Shown piece after piece: positions 58,301 to 64,000 of a stretch of 64,000 bases of DNA (its first letter is position 1; every line of letters begins with the position of its first letter). The notes beneath the pieces are model-generated. The model did no database searches. It worked only from the letters and a program-made list of their open reading frames with translations, and had not been told where the DNA came from. A program made the translations under genes and the position numbers. The DNA is from Corallococcus macrosporus DSM 14697 (GTDB lineage Bacteria > Myxococcota > Myxococcia > Myxococcales > Myxococcaceae). The stretch is taken from contig NZ_CP022203.1 of assembly GCF_002305895.1 (NCBI RefSeq), positions 908,501 to 972,500 of the forward strand, read 5' to 3'.

Positions 58301-58413
58301 TGCCCGTGGACCTGCTGGCCCTCACCGACCCTCGGGCGGTGGTGTCCAGCGGCACGCGGCTGCCGGAGGACGTGGAGAACTGGAACGCATGGGTTGCCCG
58401 GGAGGCGCCATGA
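55327..58413 (+). CDS. Alpha-2-macroglobulin-like protein, N-terminal half, with AgmX-like inserts
   Basis: A 1028-residue exported protein. An Arg-rich signal anchor (RFRRRRLLGGGLAALLVGGAVA) is followed by macroglobulin domains; the MG2 segment reads HVLTDRPLYEPGHEVLFRAVA. Between about residues 495 and 665 are two repeats with Cys-x-x pairs and G-x-L/V strands (ELGLRVSASGAVLDV; KRGLESLTWVSS), resembling AgmX/PglI C-terminal domains of myxobacterial gliding proteins. MG domains resume after them. Two adjacent ATGs (55327 and 55330) follow GGAGGA. Its end overlaps the next gene by 4 bases, so the macroglobulin is split in two polypeptides. Confidence 0.8.
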   Translation: MMTIRFRRRRLLGGGLAALLVGGAVAYATWDVCVSAWVLQGVKVPSCPDGQFRQVVEVHGSALARGSTGRVVVLAQALAPHPETGRMMRAPVTQGSAAVFLVDAEGKETPLPLAKDTDWERIDEDRRLAAEVVLPEVPDGDYQLRAKVTSPLGTDSVDAALPLYATALAHVLTDRPLYEPGHEVLFRAVALRAKDLAPLDGRPGTWRVTDPSGEVVLEERAPAGPWGVVPGRFPLDRGAPRGTWTVSWVSGGARGAATFEVKPFTLPRFRVEASSARPFWRADEVPVVDGQVTYASGAPVADVEVALTWDLDGDWPAPTEWFHGGLPERARTDAAGRFRLVLPRVPMDLRGQARLVARVVARDAAGDRVEGGVSLLLSEDALSVSAVTELEGGLAPGFNNRVYLRATTAAGQVLPGAELTVKRAWDPRDEGVRAVADEDGVAVFQLDPGPPVNVVVPPMPVRPPPLEPTVRLNQARDLLAPGTEASLEDLLALEKLLPAVEPCARFVTRDQVELDVELGLRVSASGAVLDVASDAQPLSACVATALRSRTLPAGRERVLQVGLSLADPGLPELEVEVESAFGRPESLVSALGDAARDARVCLPRALSVETPLPAAVSWRLGKRGLESLTWVSSPRQPVSLAASVMPCIQERFARVRLPDAERPQGALGVARLTARPAGQTGERVVPQATTFLGYELRVSATLGGEAVGETKLVQRPAEVPPTRLRATPVLARGGDEVRIELLRGPQYSGALPERLVLQAGDARLEGKVDQATRSVRFKLPEDFEGWAMTYWEGAQGRVYVAPRAQLSVEVTPDKQRYAPGELARLQVHTRVDGQDGPAAVGLFGVDETLAQLAPLPGADALGTLRPVPSVSSPAFGVLDGQALAMGRIRGANAASAAVLRVSDVPRREHAEPRLTVSAATSFEPESELTEPFYAVLSELHAQVRAWEEQAPQGQTLDPAGMARLWEGALAACEKRGEKVTDAFGRRLKLSRLPVDLLALTDPRAVVSSGTRLPEDVENWNAWVAREAP

Positions 58414-60821
58414 ATCGCTCGTTCTTCGCCGGGGTGGGGTGCTCCCTGGCGGGCCTGGTGGGCTTGCTGTTGGTCGTGACGCTCTTCGGCGACAACATCC
58501 GGCGCCTGTTCGGCGCATCCGCGGAGGCGCTGGCCGGTGAGCCCGCGCGTCAGGTGGCCCGCCTCATGCCCCCGTCCCAGGACTCGGCCTTCGGCGGCGA
58601 TGTGCAAGGCGTGGCGGAGGCGCCAGCGCCCGAGATGGAGATGGAGCTGGACGCGTCCGCGCGCGAGGTCCTCGGCGAACGCGCCCAGGTGCTGAAGGCG
58701 GAGAGGAGCAAGAAGCGTGCGGGCGCCGCGGAGACGGACGCCGCGCCTGGCCGCGCCTGGTTCCCGGAGACCTTCCTCTTCGAGCCCCTGGTGGTGACGG
58801 ACGCGGCCGGCGCGGCGACGGTGCCGGTGCGCGTACCGGACCGCCTCACCCGGTGGCGGGTGCTGGCGCTGGCGCACTCGCGCTCGGGCGCGCAGTCCGG
58901 CGCGGTGACGACCTTCACGGGCACGCTGCCCACGTACGTGGACCCGGTGCTCCCGGCCTTCCTCCGCGCGGGTGACGCGGTGCGGATGCCGGTGCAGGTG
59001 ATGAACACCACGGACGCGGCGGTGGAGGCGCCCTTGAAGGTGGAGGTGCCGGGCGCCGTGGTGGAGGGCGGCAGCCGCACCGTGCGGGTGCCCGCGCGCG
59101 GCAGCGTGGTGGAGTACGTGACGGTGCGGGTGGCCACGCCGGGGCAGGTGGCGGTGCGCGCGGCGCTGGGCGCCACCGACGCGGTGGTGCGGGACTTCCC
59201 CGTGTGGGCCACCGGGCGGCCCGTGCTCCAGACGCGCGGCGGCACGCTGGCCGCGCCGCGCACGCTGTCCCTCACCGGCGAGCAGGACGCGCAGCCGGGC
59301 AGCGAGCGGGTCCGGCTGCGGGTGTACCCCGGCGGCCTGGGCGTGCTGCGCTCGGAGCTGCTGAACGCGGGCGGACGCGAGGACGCCGCGGGCGTGGCGT
59401 ATTCACTGCTGCTGGCCGGCCGCGCGTCGGAGCTGCTGGCCGCGCTGGGTGAGACGCGCTCCGCTGAAGCGCTGAAGTCGCTGAGCACGCCGGGGCGGAA
59501 GCTGACGGCGCCCACGCCTCCTGAGCCTGGCGAGGTGGACGTGGAGGCGGTGCGGACCGGGCTGCTGCGGTCCACCCAGCGCGCGCTGCGGTGGAGCCGG
59601 GCGCCGGACGTGGCCACGGCGGCGCTGCTGGCGGAGGGCGCGCTGGCGCACCCGGACAACCCCGTGCTGGCCCGCCTGGGCGAGCGGCTGGCCGCGCAGG
59701 TGGCGGCGGCGCAGCTCCCGGACGGCACCTGCCAGGGCGGCGAGGGGTGGACGCTCCAGCGGCTGCTGGTGGCCACCGCGGACTGCACGCGCGCGGTGAA
59801 CGCGGCGGCGGGGACGCCGGAGGGCAAGCGCCGCGCGGCCTTCTTCACCGCGCGGGCCTCGGGCGCGCTGGAGCGCAACCGGGCGCACGTCAAGGACGGC
59901 TACACCGCGGCGGCGCTGCTGGCGAGCGGCGCGGTGACGGGCTCGCCGCGGGATTCGCTGCGCGAGCAGGTGCGCGAGGCGGTGAAGCGGCGCGACGAGG
60001 GCGCCGCGTACCTGCCCGTGGAGGAGGGCGTGGTGGACGCCGCGGGCAACACGCCGACGGAGGCCGAGGCCACCGCGCTGGCGGTGCTGGCCCTGGAAGG
60101 CGACGCGAAGGCGCCCGTGGCGGACCTGGGCGCCGCGTTGCTCGCCAGCTATGAGCCGGCGTCCGGCTGGGGCAGCGGGCGCGCCAACCGGCTGGCGTTG
60201 CAGGCGGTGGTGGCCCTCTTCCGCGAGCCGCTGCCCGCCCAGGTGCGGGTGGTGCTGGAGCGGGACGGCCAGGTCCTCACCGAGGGCACCTTCGACGCCA
60301 AGGCCCTGCGGGAGGTGCTGTCCCTGGAGGCGGCGGCGCCGGGCTCGGGTGGCACGCACGCCTGGACGGTGCGCGCGGAGCCCGCGGTGCCGGGGCTGGG
60401 CTTCGCCCTGGCGCTGAGCGCCGCGGTGCCGTGGAAGCAGGCGTCACAGGCCGGGCTGGAGCTGGCGGTGCAGGTGCCCTCGGACGCCAAGGTGGGGCAG
60501 CCGTCGGAGGTGGCGTTCCAGGCGTCCACGCCGTCGGGCATGCCCCTGGTGCTGCGCCACGGGCTGCCCGCCGGGGTGCAGGTGGACGCCGGCAGCCTGG
60601 AGGCGCTCCTGCGCGAAGGGAAGGTGTCCGCCTGGAGCGCGGAGGATGGCGCGCTGACGCTGAGTCTTCCGCCCCGAGGGCCGGGCGAGCCCTTCCAGGT
60701 GCGCTTCCGCGTCATCCCGACGCTGGCGGGCACACTCCAGGGCGGGGCGTCGTCGCTGACGTCCCCGTCGCGCCCTGACCTCGTGTCCTACGTACCTCCC
60801 GCTACGTGGGCGGTGCGCTGA
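58410..60821 (+). CDS. Alpha-2-macroglobulin-like protein, C-terminal half, without thioester
   Basis: An 803-residue protein with its own membrane anchor (LAGLVGLLLVVTLFG). The A2M domain is WFPETFLFEPLVVTDAAGAA followed by LTRWRVLALAHS. A helical region typical of the thioester domain follows (about residues 340-600), but the CGEQ thioester motif is not present; only DGTCQGGEGW is seen. The thioester-containing bacterial macroglobulins trap proteases; a form without it might be structural. The start ATG lies inside the previous stop, so the halves are made together. Confidence 0.8.
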   Translation: MNRSFFAGVGCSLAGLVGLLLVVTLFGDNIRRLFGASAEALAGEPARQVARLMPPSQDSAFGGDVQGVAEAPAPEMEMELDASAREVLGERAQVLKAERSKKRAGAAETDAAPGRAWFPETFLFEPLVVTDAAGAATVPVRVPDRLTRWRVLALAHSRSGAQSGAVTTFTGTLPTYVDPVLPAFLRAGDAVRMPVQVMNTTDAAVEAPLKVEVPGAVVEGGSRTVRVPARGSVVEYVTVRVATPGQVAVRAALGATDAVVRDFPVWATGRPVLQTRGGTLAAPRTLSLTGEQDAQPGSERVRLRVYPGGLGVLRSELLNAGGREDAAGVAYSLLLAGRASELLAALGETRSAEALKSLSTPGRKLTAPTPPEPGEVDVEAVRTGLLRSTQRALRWSRAPDVATAALLAEGALAHPDNPVLARLGERLAAQVAAAQLPDGTCQGGEGWTLQRLLVATADCTRAVNAAAGTPEGKRRAAFFTARASGALERNRAHVKDGYTAAALLASGAVTGSPRDSLREQVREAVKRRDEGAAYLPVEEGVVDAAGNTPTEAEATALAVLALEGDAKAPVADLGAALLASYEPASGWGSGRANRLALQAVVALFREPLPAQVRVVLERDGQVLTEGTFDAKALREVLSLEAAAPGSGGTHAWTVRAEPAVPGLGFALALSAAVPWKQASQAGLELAVQVPSDAKVGQPSEVAFQASTPSGMPLVLRHGLPAGVQVDAGSLEALLREGKVSAWSAEDGALTLSLPPRGPGEPFQVRFRVIPTLAGTLQGGASSLTSPSRPDLVSYVPPATWAVR

Positions 60822-61028
60822 GCGGAAGTCGCCGCCGCGTCCTGCCCCCGGGGCCACTGCCTGGGTTTCCGGGGGCGCGTTATGTGTCGACTCGTGGTGA
60901 CTTCACGGGCCTCCAGGAAATGTAGTCCGCGCTCCCCGCTGGGCATCGACGCGGGGGATGCACAGGTTTCTCCCCGGCATCACGCAGTCACAACCGCTCC
61001 CAGGGTTGTTTCGTCGTGGGTGGCAAGC

Positions 61029-62066
61029 ATGGAACTCGACGGCGCGGAGAGGGACGAGCTACAGCGGGCGCTGACCAGCGCGTTTGCCTCGGTGGAGCAC
61101 CTTCGCCGGGTCGTGGCCGCCACCTGCCGCAGGGACATGGAGGCGCTGGGCATCTCCGGCGGGCTGCGTGAGCGCGTCTTCACGCTCGTCCACCTGGCGG
61201 AAGCGGAGGGCTGGCTGCGTGAGTTGATCCGCGGCGCGTACCTGGCCCTGCCCCGCCACCCACGCCTCCACCGCTTCGTGCAGGGGTACCTCGCCTCCGT
61301 CCAGCGCAGCATTCCCCGTGTCGGGCTGGAGCGCATCTTCGGCACCAGCCGGGAGAGCGCGGAGCGCGAGCGCTGGCGCAAGCGCCTGACCTCCATCGAG
61401 CGACAGGTGTGCCGGGTGGAGCCGGAGGTGGGCGCGGCCCTGGGCACCGGCTTCCTGGTGTCCCCCAACGTGGTGCTCACCAACTACCACGTCATCGAGA
61501 ACCGGCTGCTGGAGTCGCTGCGCGTGCGCTTCGGCCGCAAGGTGCTCCATGACGGGACGCTGCTGCACCCCGGCACGGTGTACCGCGTGACGCGCTGCCT
61601 GGCGCGCAGCCCCTACAGCCCCGCGGACCTGATGCACCCCCGCCCCCGGGACGCCACGCCGGGCGAGCTGGACTACGCCTTCCTGGAAGTGGCGGGGGCC
61701 CCGGGCGATGACCGGGTGGAAGTCGAGCCCCGGGGCTGGCTGGAGCTGCCGGACTCGCGGGAGCCCTTCACCCCGGGCAGCCTGGTGCTCATCGTCCAAC
61801 ACCCGGCGGGCCAGCCGATGAGCGTGGCGCTCGACGAGTTCCTCGGCGTCAACCCGGGCCGCACGCGCGTGGCGTACCGCGCGTGCACGGGGCCGGGCTC
61901 GTCGGGCGCGCCCTGCTTCACCCAGGACCTGCGGCTGGCCGCGCTGCACCACAGCGGTGGGCCGCGCATCCCCTCCGTGTCGGTGGGGCACAACGAGGGC
62001 ATCCCCATCGACACCATCCGCGGCAGCCTGTCCCGGAGCATGCTGGGGCAGCTCGGCTGGGGCTGA
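61029..62066 (+). CDS. EAD1-type domain fused to trypsin-like serine protease
   Basis: A 345-residue cytoplasmic protein. Residues 7-90 (DELQRALTSAFASVEHLRRV, HLAEAEGWLRELIRGAYLAL, PRHPRLHRFV) form a helical domain that resembles effector-associated domain 1 (EAD1), an adaptor in prokaryotic NLR-like conflict systems. A trypsin-like protease follows, with candidate triad His154 (TNYHVIE), Asp215 (LDYAFLE) and Ser292 (GPGSSGAP). EAD-protease proteins are thought to be cut loose or recruited by a partner that shares an EAD. There is no signal peptide. The ATG at 61029 starts the conserved part. The next gene begins 45 bases later. Confidence 0.8.
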   Translation: MELDGAERDELQRALTSAFASVEHLRRVVAATCRRDMEALGISGGLRERVFTLVHLAEAEGWLRELIRGAYLALPRHPRLHRFVQGYLASVQRSIPRVGLERIFGTSRESAERERWRKRLTSIERQVCRVEPEVGAALGTGFLVSPNVVLTNYHVIENRLLESLRVRFGRKVLHDGTLLHPGTVYRVTRCLARSPYSPADLMHPRPRDATPGELDYAFLEVAGAPGDDRVEVEPRGWLELPDSREPFTPGSLVLIVQHPAGQPMSVALDEFLGVNPGRTRVAYRACTGPGSSGAPCFTQDLRLAALHHSGGPRIPSVSVGHNEGIPIDTIRGSLSRSMLGQLGWG

Positions 62067-62111
62067 CGGGCGCGAAGTGGAGGCAGGGGGGGCGCCTGAT
62101 ACAGTCAGTGA

Positions 62112-64000
62112 ATGCATCTGACTTGCGCCCGTCCCGCCGTCATCCACGCCGCGTGGGGGCTCGTGCGTCTTCCGGCCCTGCTCCTGCTGCTCGTCCTCCC
62201 CTGGAGGGCGGGGGCTGAACCCGCGCTGCGCGTGGCGGGCGCCTCCGCCAGCAACGAGGTGAAGCTGCGGACGGCGTCCGAGGACTTCCGGCACGTGCTG
62301 CGCGTGGACCTGCTGAGCGCACCGCAGGCGGCCAGCGACGTGGCCGTGGCTGGCGGCGTGGCGGCCGGCGGCGCGGCGGACGGCGAGCTGCCCGGGGGCG
62401 TGACGGTGCTGGTGGACCCGCTCCAGTCCCAGGACGGCGCGCAGGTGGCGCTGCGAGCGGTGGTGCAGGACGCGGAGGCGGGGAGCGCCACGGCGCCCAT
62501 CTCCACGCGGCGGCCCATCCACGTCGAGCTGACCGGACGGCTGCCCGTCACGGGAGACTACACGGGCCAGGTGGTGCTGGTGCACGCGGGAGGGCGGGAG
62601 ACCACCGCGCTCATCGTCACGCGCCTCCAGGCGGTGCCCACGGTGCAGTTCGTCGCCACCTCGCCCGCGGTGACGTCGGCGGGTTGGGGCTGGAGCTCCA
62701 TCGACGCCACCGTGCGGCTGCCGTTCAAGGAGACGGCGGGCGTGGGCGGGTACGTGTCGGTGCCCCAGTTGCTGCAGCTCCAGCGCAAGGCGCCGGACAT
62801 GGACTCGGCGCTCATCCAGCCGCGCTTCCAGCGCGTGCGCTTCTCCCTGGAGGGCGGCAAGCCGGATGGTGGCGACCTGGACGTCACGGCGACGGACGGC
62901 GGCATCCCCGTGAGCGCGCACGGCAGCGGCGCGTTGCTGGTGCACCTGCAGGGCCTGGAAGGGCCGGGCGAGTACACCGGCAGCGTGCGCCTGGCGGTGC
63001 GCTCGGGCCTGCCGGTGGAGCAGCCCTTCACCTTGTGGGTGGGCTCGCCCTGGCTGTGGGGCGCGTTGCTCATCGCGGCGGGGGCCGTGTCGTCGTTCGG
63101 CGTGCGCCTGTACTCGCAGCGCATCCGGCCGCGCACGCTGCGCTTGCAGCGGGCCATGGAGCTGCACCGCCGGATTCAGGCCCTGGTGAGCGGCCAGGCC
63201 GCGCGGGCGCGCGAGGTGGGGCAGGCGCTGCTGGGGCAGGTGGCGGGGCTCGCGTCGGAGATTCGCCGGCCGGTGCGCGGCATCCGCGTGGGCGACGACG
63301 CGCTGGCCGCGATGGAGCCGCGCATGCGCCTGTACGGCGCGTGGTGTGACGCCTCCCGCAAGCTGGAGGCGCTCCCGCAGGAGCTGCGTCCGCAGCAGGC
63401 GAGCGCGCTCCTGGCCGAGGTGGAGGGCGCGCTGCGCGCCGAGGACACGGCGACGGAGCAGATGGATGGCTCGCTCGCCAGGGTGCGGGAGCTGGACGTG
63501 GACGGCCTGGCGCGCGCGGGGCTGGAGGCGCGGCTCCAGGACATCGACCGGCAGGCGCACACGCTGATGGAGCAGCACGGGGACGACTCCCTGAGCTTCC
63601 GGCTCAAGTACGAGCTGGTGCCCCTGCTGACGAGCGTGCGCCACGAGCTGGCGCGGGGGGCGCTGGAGGCGGGCCGTCACCAGCTCGAGTTCGCCCGCCG
63701 CTCGTACTTCGACATCCTGTGCGAGGAGCTCGCCGCCGCGGTGGCCTCGCGCAACCTGCCGCGCGGCTTCACCGAGGAGGAGTGGGAGGCCCTCTCCCGG
63801 CAGGTGAAGACGCTGCTGGAGCGGGCCCGGGAGCGCGCGAGCACCAGCGTGGATGACGCCGTCCGCATGTACCAGGGCGCGCACGCCGCCTACGTGCGCC
63901 AGCTCATCGTGGAGCTGCGCGGCGCGGTCGACGATGCGCGGCAGGTGAGTGAGTCCGAGGCCCAGACGCAGGCGCTCGACGAGGTGGAGGAGCGGCTGCG
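62112..64000 (+). CDS. Large single-pass membrane protein (3' end outside window)
   Basis: At least 629 residues, running off the right edge in an open frame. A signal peptide (LPALLLLLVLPWRAGA) leads to about 280 residues of beta-rich exported sequence without recognised domain. One membrane helix follows at about residues 313-333 (WLWGALLIAAGAVSSFGVRLY), and then a long cytoplasmic helical, coiled-coil-like region (LHRRIQALVSGQAARAREVG, ELDVDGLARAGLEARLQDIDRQ). Such a receptor-like layout next to an EAD1 protease suggests a partner role, but this is inference. Confidence 0.75.
   Translation, partial: MHLTCARPAVIHAAWGLVRLPALLLLLVLPWRAGAEPALRVAGASASNEVKLRTASEDFRHVLRVDLLSAPQAASDVAVAGGVAAGGAADGELPGGVTVLVDPLQSQDGAQVALRAVVQDAEAGSATAPISTRRPIHVELTGRLPVTGDYTGQVVLVHAGGRETTALIVTRLQAVPTVQFVATSPAVTSAGWGWSSIDATVRLPFKETAGVGGYVSVPQLLQLQRKAPDMDSALIQPRFQRVRFSLEGGKPDGGDLDVTATDGGIPVSAHGSGALLVHLQGLEGPGEYTGSVRLAVRSGLPVEQPFTLWVGSPWLWGALLIAAGAVSSFGVRLYSQRIRPRTLRLQRAMELHRRIQALVSGQAARAREVGQALLGQVAGLASEIRRPVRGIRVGDDALAAMEPRMRLYGAWCDASRKLEALPQELRPQQASALLAEVEGALRAEDTATEQMDGSLARVRELDVDGLARAGLEARLQDIDRQAHTLMEQHGDDSLSFRLKYELVPLLTSVRHELARGALEAGRHQLEFARRSYFDILCEELAAAVASRNLPRGFTEEEWEALSRQVKTLLERARERASTSVDDAVRMYQGAHAAYVRQLIVELRGAVDDARQVSESEAQTQALDEVEERL

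Overview
The window is very GC-rich, has strong third-position G/C bias, and looks like chromosome of a myxobacterium of the Myxococcus/Corallococcus group (Myxococcaceae). The clues are a DUSAM-type protein beside a Cys-rich paralogous lipoprotein, PAS/GAF sensor kinases with stand-alone receivers, a short divergent RpoH-like sigma factor, many lipoproteins, AgmX-like modules and an effector-associated-domain protease. I see no phage, insertion sequence or CRISPR array. Every identification comes from reading the translated sequence; no database search was run.

Layout. 1-2.5 kb: the 5' part of a response regulator, an exported M24-type peptidase and a TPR protein. 2.6-5.6 kb: gyrA with a promoter and a bidirectional terminator. 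5.6-7.9 kb: the lipoprotein/DUSAM pair, a PfkB kinase and a secreted SnoaL-like protein. 8-11.7 kb: an iron(III)-type ABC importer (binding protein, permease, ATPase). 11.7-14.1 kb: a DUF1232 protein, an SDR oxidoreductase and a glycine-rich membrane protein. 14.2-17.2 kb: a MerR regulator and a VIT/VWA protein in one operon, with a promoter that appears leaderless and a large inverted repeat upstream. 17.4-21.4 kb: a DUF2721 protein, then a tightly packed treT - nfeD - slipin operon. 21.6-24.2 kb: a small lipoprotein, a collapsed amidohydrolase remnant, an NhaR-type LysR regulator divergent from the sigma factor, and tRNA-Phe with its own promoter and terminator.

24.3-33.2 kb: a SWIM-SNF2 helicase convergent with a PD-(D/E)XK-like nuclease candidate, an unknown protein and a two-subunit M16 peptidase operon. 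33.2-38.8 kb: a DUF1615 lipoprotein, another lipoprotein, a Cys-rich protein, a long acyl-CoA dehydrogenase and a small membrane protein. 39.3-43.5 kb: a sensor kinase / receiver / receiver-kinase operon. 43.6-48.5 kb: small proteins, a roadblock-type protein and a TPR lipoprotein. 48.8-55.2 kb: a metzincin with two PPC repeats, an AEC transporter, a nucleotidyltransferase-fold protein and several small proteins.

55.3-64 kb: an alpha-2-macroglobulin-like protein split over two overlapping genes, the first carrying two AgmX-like inserts. Next comes an EAD1-type adaptor domain fused to a trypsin-like protease, followed 45 bases later by a large single-pass membrane protein that runs off the window. 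This last pair is the best candidate here for a poorly described (conflict or signalling) system.
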